This document shows positions 1 through 14,283 of a stretch of DNA of 64,000 nt, piece after piece. The number at the start of each line of letters is the position of its first letter. The first letter of the stretch is position 1. Source of the stretch: Antedon mediterranea (lineage: Eukaryota > Echinodermata > Crinoidea > Comatulida > Antedonidae); contig NC_092673.1 in the NCBI RefSeq assembly GCF_964355755.1, positions 10,671,001-10,735,000 on the forward strand. Reading direction: 5' to 3'. The translations under genes were made by a program, and so were the position numbers. The notes beneath the pieces are model-generated. The model searched no databases. It saw nothing but the letters and a program-made list of their open reading frames with translations, and was not told where the DNA came from.

Positions 1-314
1 TCAGCGAGAGAGAGATAGATAGATCAGCGAGAGAGAGATAGATAGATCAGCGAGAGAGAGAGATAGATAGATCAGCGAGAGAGAGAGAGATAGATCAGCG
101 AGAGAGAGAGAGAGATAAATCAGCGAGAGAGAGATAGATCAGCGAGAGAGAGAGATAGATCAGAAAGAGAGAGATAGATCAGCGAGAGAGAGAGATAGAT
201 CAGCGAGAGAGAGATAGATCAGCGAGAGAGAGATAGATCAGCGAGAGTGAGATAGATCAGCGAGAGAGAGATAGATCAGCGAGAGAGAGATAGATCAGCG
301 AGAGAGAGATAGAT

Positions 315-354
<40 letters not shown>

Positions 355-1249
355 TCAGCGAGAGAGAGATAGATCAGCGAGAGAGAGAGAGAGAGAGATA
401 GATCAGCGAGAAACAGAGATAGGTCAGCGAGAGAGAGAGAGATAGATCAGCGAGAGAGAGATAGATCAGCGAGAGAGAGAGACAGATCAGCGAGAGAGAG
501 ATAGATAGATCAGCGAGAGAGAGATAGATCAACGAGAGAGAGATAGATCAGCGAGAGAGAGATAGATAGATCAGCGAGAGAGAGATAGATGAGCGAGAGA
601 GAGATAGATAGATCAGCGAGAGATAGATAGATCAGCGAGAGAGAGATAGATAGATCAGCGAGAGAAAGATAGATAGATCAGCGAGAGAGATAGATCAGCG
701 AGAGAGAGATAGATCAGCGAGAGAGAGATAGATAGATCAGCGAGAGAGAGATAGATCAGCGAGGGAGAGATAGATCAGCGAGAGAGAGATAGATAGATCA
801 GCGAGAGAGAGATAGATCAGCGAGAGAGAGATAGATCAGCGAGAGATAGATAGATCAGCGAGAGAGAGAGATAGATCAGTGAGAGAGAGATAGATCAGCG
901 AGAGAGAGAGATCAGCGAGAGAGAGATAGATCAGCGAGAGAGAGATAGATCAGCGAGAGATAGATAGATCAGCGAGAGAGATAGATCAGCGAGAGAGAGA
1001 TAGATCAACGAGAGAGAGATAGATCAGCGAGAGATAGATAGATCAGCGAGAGAGAGATAGATAGATCAGCGAGAGAAAGATAGATAGATCAGCGAGAGAG
1101 AGATAGATAGATCAGCGAGAGAGAGATAGATAGATCAGCGAGAGAGAGATAGGTAGATCAGCGAGAGACAGATAGATAGATCAGCGAGAGACAGATAGAT
1201 AGATCAGCGAGAGACAGATAGATAGATCAGCAAGGGAGAGATAGATAGA

Positions 1250-1328
<79 letters not shown>

Positions 1329-3473
1329 AGCGAGAGAGAGAGAGAGATAGATCAGCGAGATAGAGAGATAGATCAGCGAGAGTGATAGATCAGCGAGAAA
1401 GAGATAGATCAGCGAGATAGAGATAGATCAGCGAGAGAGAGATAGATCAGCGAGAGAAAGATAAATCAGCGAGAGAGAGATAGATCAGCGAGAGAGAGAT
1501 AAATCAGCGAGAGAGAGATAGATCAGCGAGAGAGAGATAGATAGATCAACGAGAGAGAGATAGATCAGCGAGAGATAGATAGATCAGCGAGAGAGAGATA
1601 GATCAGCGAGAGAGAGATAGATCAGAAGGCGAGAGATAGGTCAGCGAGAGAGAGATAGATCAGCGAGAGATAGATCAGCGAGAGATAGATAGATCAGCGA
1701 GAGATAGATAGATCAGCGAGAGAGAGATAGATCAGCGAGAGAGAGATAGATCAACGAGAGAGAGATAGATCAACGAGAGATAGATAGATCAGCTAGAGAG
1801 AGAGATAGATAGATAGATCAGCGAGAGAGAGATAGATAGATAAGCGAGAGAGAGAGATAGATAAGCGAGAGAAAGAGAGAGATAGATAGATCAGCGAGAC
1901 AGATAGATAGATCAGCGAGAGAGATAGATAGATCAGCGAGAGAGAGATAGATCAGCGAGAGAGATAGATCAGCGAGAGAGAGATAGATCAGCGAGAGAGA
2001 GATAGATCAGCGAGAGAGAGATAGATCAGCGAGAGAGAGATAGATCAGCGAGAGAGAGATAGATCAACGAGAGATAGATAGATCAGCTACAGAGATAGAT
2101 AGATAGATCAGCGAGAGAGAGATAGATAGATCAGCGAGAGAGATAGAGAGATAGATAGATCAGTGAGAGAGAGATAGATCAGCGAGAGCGAGATAGATCA
2201 GCGAGCGTGATATAGATCAGCGAGAGTGAGATAGATCAGCGAGAGAGAGATAGATCAGCGAGAGAGAGATAGATCTGCGAGAGAGAGAGAGAGATAGATC
2301 AGCGAGAGAGAGATAGATCAGCGAGAGAGAGAAAGAGATAGATCAGCGAGAAAGAGAGATAGGTCAGCGAGAGAGAGAGATAGATCAGCGAGAGAGAGAG
2401 AGATAGATCAGCGAGAGAGAGATAGATCAGCGAGAGAGAGACCGATCAGCGAGAGAGAGATAGATAGATCAGCGAGAGAGAGATAGATCAACAAGAGAGA
2501 GATAGATCAGTGAGAGAGAGATAGATAGATCAGCGAGAGAGAGATAGATGAGCGAGAGAGAGATAGATAGATAGATCAGCGAGAGATAGATAGATCAGTG
2601 AGAGAGAGATAGATAGATCAGCGGGAGAGAGATAGATAGATCAGCGAGAGAGAGATAGATGAGCGAGAGAGAGATAGATAGATCAGCGAGAGAGAGATAG
2701 ATCAGCGAGAGAGAGATAGATAGATCAGCGAGAGAGAGATAGATCAGCGAGAGAGAGATAGATAGATCAGCGAGAGATAGATAGATCAGCGAGAGAGAGA
2801 TAGATAGATCAGCGAGAGAGGGATAGATAGATCAGCGAGAGAGAGATAGATCAGCGAGAGAGAGAAAGATAGATCAGCGAGAGAGAGATAGATCAGCGAG
2901 AGAGAGATAGATAGATCAGCGAGAGAGAGATAGATCAGCGAGAGAGAGAAAGATAGATCAGCGAGAGAGAGATAGATCAGCGAGAGAGAGATAGATCAGC
3001 GAGAGATAGATAGATCAGCGAGAGAGAGATAGATCAGCGAGAGAGAGATAGATCAGCTTGAGAGAGAGAGAGATCAGCGAGAGAGAGATAGATCAGCGAG
3101 AGAGAGATAGATCTGCGAGAGATAGATAGATCAGCGAGAGAGATAGATCAGAGAAAGAGAGATAGATCAACGAGAGAGAGATAGATCAGCGAGAGATAGA
3201 TAGATCAGCGAGAAAGAGATAGATAGATCAGCGAGAGAAAGATAGATAGATCAGCGAGAGAGAGATAGATAGATCAGCGAGAGAGAGATAGATAGATCAG
3301 CGAGAGAGAGATAGGTAGATCAGCGAGAGACAGATAGATAGATCAGCGAGAGACAGATAGATAGATCAGCGAGAGACAGATAGATAGATCAGCGAGGGAG
3401 AGATAGATAGATCAGCGAGAGAGAGAGAGAGAGAGATAGATCAGCGAGAGAGAGAGAGAGAGAGAGAGATAGA

Positions 3474-3510
<37 letters not shown>

Positions 3511-6500
3511 TCAGCGAGAGTGATAGATCAGCGAGAAAGAGATAGATCAGCAAGATAGAGATAGATCAGCGAGAGAGAGATAGATCAGCGAGAGAGAGAT
3601 AAATCAGCGAGAGAGAGATAGATCAGCGAGAGAGAGATAAATCAGCGACAGAGAGATAGATCAGCGAGAGAGAGATAGATAGATCAGCGAGAGAGAGATA
3701 GATCAGCGAGAGATAGATAGATCAGCGAGAGAGAGATAGATCAGCGAGAGAGAGATAGATCATCGGGCGAGAGATAGATCAGCGAGAGAGATAGATCAGC
3801 GAGAGAGAGATAGATAGATCAACGAGAGAGAGAGATAGATCAGCGAGAGATAGATAGATCAGCGAGAGAGAGATAGATCAGCGAGAGAGAGATAGATCAG
3901 AAGGCGAGAGATAGGTCAGCGAGAGAGAGATAGATCAGCGAGAGATAGATCAGCGAGAGATAGATAGATCAGCGAGAGATAGATAGATCAGCGAGAGAGA
4001 GATAGATCAGCGAGAGAAAGATAGATCAACGAGAGAGAGATAGATCAACGAGAGATAGATAGATCAGCTAGAGAGAGAGATAGATAGATCAGCGAGAGAG
4101 AGATAGATAGATCAGCGAGAGAGAGAGATAGATAAGCGAGAGAGAGAGAGAGATAGATAGATCAGCGAGAGAGATAGATAGATCAGCGAGAGAGATAGAT
4201 AGATCAGCGAGAGAGAGATAGATCAGCGAGAGAGATAGATCAGCGAGAGAGAGATAGATCAGCGAGAGAGAGATAGATCAGCGAGAGAGAGATAGATCAG
4301 CGAGAGAGAGATAGATCAGCGAGAGAGAGAGATAGATCAACGAGAGATAGATAGATCAGCTAGAGAGATAGATAGATAGATCAGCGAGAGAGAGATAGAT
4401 AGATCAGCGAGAGAGATAGAGAGATAGATAGATCAGTGAGAGAGAGATAGATCAGCGAGAGAGAGATAGATCAGCGAGAGTGAGATAGATCAGCGAGAGT
4501 GAGGTAGATCAGCGAGAGAGAGATAAATCAGCTAGAGAGAAATAGATCTGCGAGAAAGAGAGAGAGATAGATCAGCGAGAGAGAGATAGATCAGCGAGAG
4601 AGAGAAAGAGATAGATCAGCGAGAAAGAGAGATAGGTCAGCGAGAGAGAGAGTTAGATCAGCGAGAGAGAGAGAGATAGATCAGCGAGAGAGAGATAGAT
4701 CAGCGAGAGAGAGACCGATCAGCGAGAGAGAGATAGATAGATCAGCGAGAGAGAGATAGATCAACAAGAGAGAGATAGATCAGTGAGAGAGAGATAGATA
4801 GATCAGCGAGAGAGAGATAGATGAGCGAGAGAGAGATAGATAGATCAGCGAGAGATAGATAGATCAGTGAGAGAGAGATAGATAGATCAGCGGGAGAGAG
4901 ATAGATAGATCAGCGAGAGAGAGATAGATCAGCGAGAGAGAGATAGATAGATCAGCGAGAGAGAGATAGATCAGCGAGAAAGAGATAGATAGATCAGCGA
5001 GAGAGAGATAGATAGATCAGCGAGAGATAAATAGATCAGCGAGAGAGAGATAGATAGATCAGCGAGAGAGGGATAGATAGATCAGCGAGAGAGAGATAGA
5101 TCAGCGAGAGAGAGAAAGATAGATCAGCGAGAGAGAGATAGATCAGCGAGAGAGAGATAGATAGATCAGCGAGAGAGAGATAGATCAGCGAGAGAGAGAT
5201 AGATAGATAAGCGAGAGAGAGATAGATCAGCGAGAGAGAGATAGATCAGCGAGAGATAGATAGATCAGCGAGAGAGAGATAGATCAGCGAGAAAGAGATA
5301 GATCAGCGAGAGAGAGAGAGATCAGCGAGAGAGAGATAGATCAGCGAGAGAGAGATAGATCAGCGAGAGATAGATAGATCAGCGAGAGAGATAGATCAGA
5401 AAAAGAGAGATAGATCAACGAGAGAGAGATAGATCAGCGAGAGATAGATAGATCAGCGAGAGAGAGATAGATAGATCAGCGAGAGAAAGATAGATAGATC
5501 AGCGAGAGAGAGATAGATAGATCAGCGAGAGAGAGATAAATAGATCAGCGAGAGAGAGATAGGTAGATCAGCGAGAGACAGATAGATAGATCAGCGAGAG
5601 ACAGATAGATAGATCAGCGAGAGACAGATAGATAGATCAGCGAGGGAGAGATAGATAGATCAGCGAGAGAGAGAGAGAGAGAGATAGATCAGCGAGAGAG
5701 AGAGAGAGAGAGATAGATCAGCGAGAGAGAGAGAGAGAGAGAGACAGATCAGCGAGAGTGATAGATCAGCGAGAAAGAGATAGATCAGCGAGATAGAGAT
5801 AGATCAGCGAGAGAGAGATAGATCAGCGAGAGAGAGATAAATCAGCGAGAGAGAGATAGATCAGCGAGAGAGAGATAAATCAGCGACAGAGAGATAGATC
5901 AGCGAGAGAGAGATAGATAGATCAGCGAGAGAGCGATAGATCAGCGAGAGATAGATAGATCAGCGAGAGAGAGATAGATCAGCGAGAGAGAGAGATAGAT
6001 CATCGGGCGAGAGATAGATCAGCGAGAGAGATAGATCAGCGAGAGATAGATAGATCAGCGAGAGATAGATAGATCAGCGAGAGAGAGATAGATCAGCGAG
6101 AGAGAGAAAGATCAGCGAGAGAGAGATAGATCAACGAGAGATAGATAGATCAGCTAGAGAGAGAGAGATAGATAGATCAGCGAGAGAGAGATGGATAAAT
6201 CAGCGAGAGAGAGATAGATAAATCAGCGAGATAGAGAGATAGATAAGCGAGAGAGAGAGATAGATAGATCAGCGAGAGAGATAGATAGATCAGCGAGAGA
6301 GATAGATAGATCAGCGAGAGAGAGATAGATCAGCGAGAGAGATAGATCAGAGAGAGAAAGATAGATCAACCAGAGAGAGATAGATCAGCGAATGAGAGAT
6401 AGATCAGCGAGAGAGAGATAGATCAACGAGAGATAGATAGATCAGCTAGAGAGAGAGATAGATAGATCAGCGAGAGAGAGATAGATAGATCAGCGACAGA

Positions 6501-6617
6501 GATAGAGAGATAGATAGATCAACGAGAGAGATAGATAGATCAGCGAGAGAGAAAGATAGATCAGCGAGAGAGAGATAGATCAGCGAGAGTGAGGTAGATC
6601 AGCGAGAGAGAGATAGA

Positions 6618-6658
<41 letters not shown>

Positions 6659-7037
6659 TCAGCGAGAGAGATATAGATCAGCGAGAGAGAGAGAGAGAGA
6701 TAGATCAGCGAGAAAGAAAGATAGGTCAGCGAGAGAGAGAGATAGATCAGCGAGAGAGAGAGAGATAGATCAGCGAGAAAGAGACAGATCAGCGAGAGAG
6801 AGATAGATAGATCAGCGAGAGAGAGAAAGATCAACGAGAGAGAGATAGATCAGTGAGAGAGAGATAGATAGATCAGCGAGAGAGAGATAGATGAGCGAGA
6901 GAGAGATAGATAGACCAGCGAGAGATAGATAGATCAGTGAGAGAGAGATAGATAGATCAGCAAGAGAGAAATAGATAGATCAGCGAGAGTGAGATAGATC
7001 AGCGAGAGAGAGATAGATCAGTGAGAGAGAGTTAGAT

Positions 7038-7075
<38 letters not shown>

Positions 7076-7757
7076 TCAGCGAGAGAGAGATAGATCAGCG
7101 AGAGAGAGAGGGAGAGAGAGAGAGAGAGATAGATCAGCGAGAAAGAAAGATAGGTCAGCGAGAGAGAGAGATAGATCAGCGAGAGAGAGAGAGATAGATC
7201 AGCGAGAGAGAAATAGATAGATCAGCGAGAGAGAGATAGATCAACGAGAGAGAGATAGATCAGTGAGAGAGAGATAGATAGATCAGCGAGAGAGAGATAG
7301 ATGAGCGAGACAGAGATAGATAGATCAGCGAGAGATAGATAGATCAGTGAGAGATAGATAAATCAGCGAGAGAGAGAGATAGATAAGCGAGAGAGAGAGA
7401 TAGATAGATCAGCGAGAGAGATAGATAGATCAGCGAGAGAGATAGATAGATCAGCGAGAGAGAGAAAGATCAGCGAGAGAGATAGATCAGCGAGAGAGAG
7501 ATAGATCAACCAGAGAGAGATAGATCAGCGAATGAGAGATAGATCAGCGAGAGAGAGATAGATCAACGAGAGATAGATAGATCAGCTAGAGAGAGAGATA
7601 GATAGATCAGCGAGAGAGAGATAGATAGATCAGCGACAGAGATAGAGAGATAGATAGATCAACGAGAGAGATAGATAGATCAGCGAGAGAGAGAGATAGA
7701 TCAGCGAGAGAGAGATAGATCAGCGAGAGTGAGGTAGATCAGCGAGAGAGAGATAGA

Positions 7758-7802
<45 letters not shown>

Positions 7803-8162
7803 TCAGCGAGAGAGATATAGATCAGCGAGAGAGAGAGAGAGAGATAGATCAGCGAGAAAGAAAGATAGGTCAGCGAGAGAGAGAGATAGATCAGCGAGAG
7901 AGAGACAGATCAGCGAGAGAGAGATAGATAGATCAGCGAGAGAGAGATAGATCAACGAGAGAGAGATAGATCAGTGAGAGAGAGAGAGATAGATAGATCA
8001 GCGAGAGAGAGATAGATGAGCGAGAGAGAGATAGATAGACCAGCGAGAGATAGATAGATCAGTGAGAGAGAGATAGATAGATCAGCAAGAGAGAAATAGA
8101 TAGATCAGCGAGAGTGAGATAGATCAGCGAGAGAGAGATAGATCAGTGAGAGAGAGTTAGAT

Positions 8163-8198
<36 letters not shown>

Positions 8199-8217
8199 TC
8201 AGCGAGAGAGAGATAGA

Positions 8218-8254
<37 letters not shown>

Positions 8255-9732
8255 TCAGCGAGAAAGAAAGATAGGTCAGCGAGAGAGAGAGATAGATCAG
8301 CGAGAGAGAGAGAGATAGATCAGCGAGAGAGAAATAGATAGATCAGCGAGAGAGAGATAGATCAACGAGAGAGAGATAGATCAGTGAGAGAGAGATAGAT
8401 AGATCAGCGAGAGAGAGATAGATGAGCGAGACAGAGATAGATAGATCAGCGAGAGATAGATAGATCAGTGAGAGAGAGATAGATAGATCAGCAAGAGAGA
8501 GATAGATAGATCAGCGAGAGAGAGATAGATCAGCGTGAGAGAGATAGATAGATCAGCGAGAGAGAGAGATAGATCAGCGAGAGAGAGATAGATAGATCAG
8601 CGAGAGAGAGATAGATCAGCGAGAGAGAGATAGATATATCAGCGAGAGAGATATAGATAGATCAGCGAGAGAGAGATAGATAGATCAGCGAGAGAGAGAG
8701 ATAGATAGATCAGCGAGAGAGAGATAGATAGATAGATCAGCGAGAGAGAGATAGATCAGCGAGAGATAGATAGATCAGCGAGAGAGAGAGAGATAGATCA
8801 GCGAGAGAGAGATAGATCAGCGAGAGAGAGATAGATCAGCGAGAGAGAGATAGATCAGCGAGAGATAGATAGATCAGCGAGAGAGAGATAGATCAGCGAG
8901 AGAGAGAGATAGATCAGCGAGAGAGAGAGATCAGCGAGAGAGAGATAGATCAGCGAGAGAGAGATAGATCAGCGAGAGAGAGAGATAAATCAGCGAGAGA
9001 GAGAGATAGATCAGCGAGAGAGAGATAAATCAGCGAGAGAGAGATAGATCAGCGAGAGAGAGATAGATAGATAGATCAGCGAGAGAGAGATAGATCAGCG
9101 AGAGATAGATAGATCAGCAGGCGAGAGAGAGAGAGATAGATCAGCGAGAGAGATAGATAGATCAGCGAGAGAGAGAGATAGATCAGCGAGATATAGATAG
9201 ATCAGCGAGAGAGAGATAGACCAGCGAGAGAGAGATAGAACAGCGGGTGAGAGATAGATCAGCGAGAGAGAGATAGATCAGCGAGAGATAGATAGATCAG
9301 CAAGAGATAGATAGATCAGCGAGAGAGAGAGATAGATCAGCGAGAGAGAGAGATAGATCAGCGAGAGAGAGATAGATCAACGAGAGATAGATAGATCAGC
9401 TAGAGAGAGAGATAGATAGATCAGCGAGAGAGAGATAGATAGATCAGCGAGAGAGAGAGATAGATAAGCGAGAGAGAGAGATAGATAGATCAGCGAGAGG
9501 GATAGATAGATCAGCGAGAGAGATAGATAGATCAGCGAGAGAGAGATAGATCAGCGAGAGAGATAGATCAGCGAGAGAGAGATAGATCAGCGAGAGAGAG
9601 ATAGATGAGCGAGAGAGAGAGATAGATCAGCGAGAGAGAGATAGATCAACGAGAGATAGATAGATCAGCTAGAGAGAGAGAGATAGATAGATCAGCGAGA
9701 GAGAGATAGATAGATCAGCGAGAGAGATAGAT

Positions 9733-9778
<46 letters not shown>

Positions 9779-10860
9779 TAGATCAACGAGAGAGATAGAT
9801 AGATCAGCGGGAGAGATAGATAGATCAGCGAGAGAGATAGATAGATCAGCGAGAGAGAGATAGATAAGCGAGAGATAGATAGATCAGCGAGAGAGAGAGA
9901 TAGATCAGCGGGACAGAGATAGATAGATCAGCGAGAGAGAGATAGATCAGCGAGAGAGAGATAGATAGATCAGCGAGAGAGAGATAGATGAGCGAGAGAG
10001 AGATAGATAGATCAGCGAGAGATAGATAGATCAGTGAGAGAGAGATAGATAGATCAGCGAGAGAGAGATAGATAGATCAGCGAGAGAGAGATAGATCAGC
10101 GAGAGAGAGATAGATCAGCGGGAGAGAGATAGATAGATCAGCGAGAGAGAGATAGATCAGCGAGAGAGAGATAGATAGATCAGCGAGAGAGAGATAGATC
10201 AGCGAGAGAGAGATAGATAGATCAGCGAGAGATAGATAGATCAGCGAGAGAGAGATAGATAGATCAGCGAGAGAGGGATAGATAGATCAGCGAGAGAGAG
10301 ATAGATCAGCGAGAGAGAGATAGATAGATCAGCGAGAGAGAGATAGATCAGCGAGAGAGAGATAGATAGATCAGCGAGAGAGAGATAGATCAGCGAGAGA
10401 GAGATAGATAGATCAGCAAGAGAGAGATAGATCAGCGAGAGAGAGATAGATCAGCGAGAGATAGATAGATCAGCGAGAGAGATAGATCAGCGAGAGAGAG
10501 ATAGATCAGCGAGAGAGAGAGAGATCAGCGAGAGAGAGATAGATCAGCGAGAGAAAGATAGATCAGCGAGAGATAGATAGATCAGCGAGAGAGATAGATC
10601 AGCGAAAGAGAGATAGATCAACGAGAGAGATAGATCAGCGAGAGATAGATAGATCAGCGAGAGAGAGATAGATAGATCAGCGAGAGAAAGATAGATAGAT
10701 CAGCGAGAGAGAGATAGATAGATCAGCGAGAGAGAGATAGATAGATCAGCGAGAAAGAGATAGGTAGATCAGCGAGAGACAGATAGATAGATCAGCGAGA
10801 GACAGATAGATAGATCAGCGAGAGACAGATAGATAGATCAGCGAGGGAGAGATAGATAGA

Positions 10861-10891
<31 letters not shown>

Positions 10892-11277
10892 TAGATCAGC
10901 GAGAGAGAGAGAGAGATAGATCAGCGAGAGAGAGAGAGAGAGATAGATCAGCGAGAGAGATAGATAGATCAGCGAGAGAGATAGATAGATCAGCGAGAGA
11001 GAGATAGATCAGCGAGAGAGATAGATCAGCGAGAGAGAGATAGATCAACCAGAGAGAGATAGATCAGCGAATGAGAGATAGATCAGCGAGAGAGAGATAG
11101 ATCAACGAGAGATAGATAGATCAGCTAGAGAGAGAGATAGATAGATCAGCGAGAGAGAGATAGATAGATCAGCGACAGAGATAGAGAGATAGATAGATCA
11201 ACGAGAGAGATAGATAGATCAGCGAGAGAGAGAGATAGATCAGCGAGAGTGAGGTAGATCAGCGAGAGAGAGATAGA

Positions 11278-11308
<31 letters not shown>

Positions 11309-11691
11309 TAGATCAGCGAGAGAGATATAGATCAGCGAGAGAGAGAGAGAGAGATAGATCAGCGAGAAAGAAAGATAGGTCAGCGAGAGAGAGAGATAGA
11401 TCAGCGAGAGAGAGAGAGATAGATCAGCGAGAGAGAGACAGATCAGCGAGAGAGAGATAGATAGATCAGCGAGAGAGAGATAGATCAACGAGAGAGAGAT
11501 AGATCAGTGAGAGAGAGATAGATAGATCAGCGAGAGAGAGATAGATGAGCGAGAGAGAGATAGATAGACCAGCGAGAGATAGATAGATCAGTGAGAGAGA
11601 GATAGATAGATCAGCAAGAGAGAAATAGATAGATCAGCGAGAGTGAGATAGATCAGCGAGAGAGAGATAGATCAGTGAGAGAGAGTTAGAT

Positions 11692-11733
<42 letters not shown>

Positions 11734-12639
11734 TCAGCAAGAGAGAGATAGATCAGCGAGAGAGAGAGAGAGAGAGAGATAGATCAGCGAGAAAGAAAGA
11801 TAGGTCAGCGAGAGAGAGAGATAGATCAGCGAGAGAGAGAGAGATAGATCAGCGAGAGAGAAATAGATAGATCAGCGAGAGAGAGATAGATCAACGAGAG
11901 AGAGATAGATCAGTGAGAGAGAGATAGATAGATCAGCGAGAGAGAGATAGATGAGCGAGACAGAGATAGATAGATCAGCGAGAGATAGATAGATCAGTGA
12001 GAGAGAGATAGATAGATCAGCAAGAGAGAGATAGATAGATCAGCGAGAGAGAGATAGATCAGCGAGAGAGAGATAGATAGATCAGCGAGAGAGAGAGATA
12101 GATCAGCGAGAGAGAGATAGATAGATCAGCGAGAGAGAGATAGATCAGCGAGAGAGAGATAGATAGATCAGCGAGAGAGATATAGATAGATCAGCGAGAG
12201 AGAGATAGATAGATCAGCGAGAGAGAGAGATAGATAGATCAGCGAGAGAGAGATAGATAGATAGATCAGCGAGAGAGAGATAGATCAGCGAGAGATAGAT
12301 AGATCAGCGAGAGAGAGAGAGATAGATCAGCGAGAGAGAGATAGATCAGCGAGAGAGAGATAGATCAGCGAGAGAGAGATAGATCAGCGAGAGATAGATA
12401 GATCAGCGAGAGAGAGATAGATCAGCGAGAGAGAGAGATAGATCAGCGAGAGAGAGAGATCAGCGAGAGAGAGATAGATCAGCGAGAGAGAGATAGATCA
12501 GCGAGAGAGAGAGATAAATCAGCGAGAGAGAGATAGATCAGCGAGAGAGAGATAAATCAGCGAGAGAGAGATAGATCAGCGAGAGAGAGATAGATAGATA
12601 GATCAGCGAGAGAGAGATAGATCAGCGAGAGATAGATAG

Positions 12640-14110
12640 ATCAGCAGGCGAGAGAGAGAGAGATAGATCAGCGAGAGAGAGATAGATAGATCAGCGAGAG
12701 AGAGAGATAGATCAGCGAGATATAGATAGATCAGCGAGAGAGAGATAGACCAGCGAGAGAGAGATAGAACAGCGGGTGAGAGATAGATCAGCGAGAGAGA
12801 GATAGATCAGCGAGAGATAGATAGATCAGCAAGAGATAGATAGATCAGCGAGAGAGAGAGATAGATCAGCGAGAGAGAGAGATAGATCAGCGAGAGAGAG
12901 ATAGATCAACGAGAGATAGATAGATCAGCTAGAGAGAGAGATAGATAGATCAGCGAGAGAGAGATAGATAGATCAGCGAGAGAGAGAGATAGATAAGCGA
13001 GAGAGAGAGAGATAGATAGATCAGCGAGAGGGATAGATAGATCAGCGAGAGAGATAGATAGATCAGCGAGAGAGAGATAGATCAGCGAGAGAGATAGATC
13101 AGCGAGAGAGAGATAGATCAGCGAGAGAGAGATAGATGAGCGAGAGAGAGAGATAGATCAGCGAGAGAGAGATAGATCAACGAGAGATAGATAGATCAGC
13201 TAGAGAGAGAGATAGATCAGCGAGAGAGAGATAGATCAGCGAGAGAGAGATAGATCAGCGAGAGATAGATAGATCAGCGAGAGAGAGATAGATCAGCGAG
13301 AGAGAGAGATAGATCAGCGAGAGAGAGAGATCAGCGAGAGAGAGATAGATCAGCGAGAGAGAGATAGATCAGCGAGAGAGAGAGATAAATCAGCGAGAGA
13401 GAGATAGATCAGCGAGAGAGAGATAAATCAGCGAGAGAGAGATAGATCAGCGAGAGAGAGATAGATAGATAGATCAGCGAGAGAGAGATAGATCAGCGAG
13501 AGATAGATAGATCAGCAGGCGAGAGAGAGAGAGATAGATCAGCGAGAGAGAGATAGATAGATCAGCGAGAGAGAGAGATAGATCAGCGAGATATAGATAG
13601 ATCAGCGAGAGAGAGATAGACCAGCGAGAGAGAGATAGAACAGCGGGTGAGAGATAGATCAGCGAGAGAGAGATAGATCAGCGAGAGATAGATAGATCAG
13701 CAAGAGATAGATAGATCAGCGAGAGAGAGAGATAGATCAGCGAGAGAGAGAGATAGATCAGCGAGAGAGAGATAGATCAACGAGAGATAGATAGATCAGC
13801 TAGAGAGAGAGATAGATAGATCAGCGAGAGAGAGATAGATAGATCAGCGAGAGAGAGAGATAGATAAGCGAGAGAGAGAGAGATAGATAGATCAGCGAGA
13901 GGGATAGATAGATCAGCGAGAGAGATAGATAGATCAGCGAGAGAGAGATAGATCAGCGAGAGAGATAGATCAGCGAGAGAGAGATAGATCAGCGAGAGAG
14001 AGATAGATGAGCGAGAGAGAGAGATAGATCAGCGAGAGAGAGATAGATCAACGAGAGATAGATAGATCAGCTAGAGAGAGAGATAGATAGATCAGCGAGA
14101 GAGAGATAGA
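12640..14110 (+). repeat. tandem ~870-bp higher-order duplication within the satellite
   Basis: A distinctive run of variants (AGCAGGCGAG, then a CGAGATATAG monomer, a TAGACCAGCG monomer and a TAGAACAGCGGGTGAG monomer) appears near 12645 and again near 13518, about 873 bp apart. The surrounding monomer order matches as well. The same run is present once more near 9119. This is a local segmental duplication inside the satellite. Exact ends cannot be set by eye because the sequence outside the diagnostic variants is uniform. Confidence 0.7.
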
Positions 14111-14132
14111 TAGATCAGCGAGAGAGATAGAT

Positions 14133-14183
<51 letters not shown>

Positions 14184-14240
14184 AGAGAGCAGCGAGAGAG
14201 AGAGAGAGAGAGAGAGAGATCAGCGAGAGAGATAGATCAG

Positions 14241-14283
<43 letters not shown>

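Noticed and set aside
6580-6834. Minus-strand open frame of 84 codons (and a near twin at 11240-11488)
   Set aside because: It is only Leu/Ser/Ile repeats arising from translating the satellite, with starts placed by chance. The twin reflects satellite duplication.
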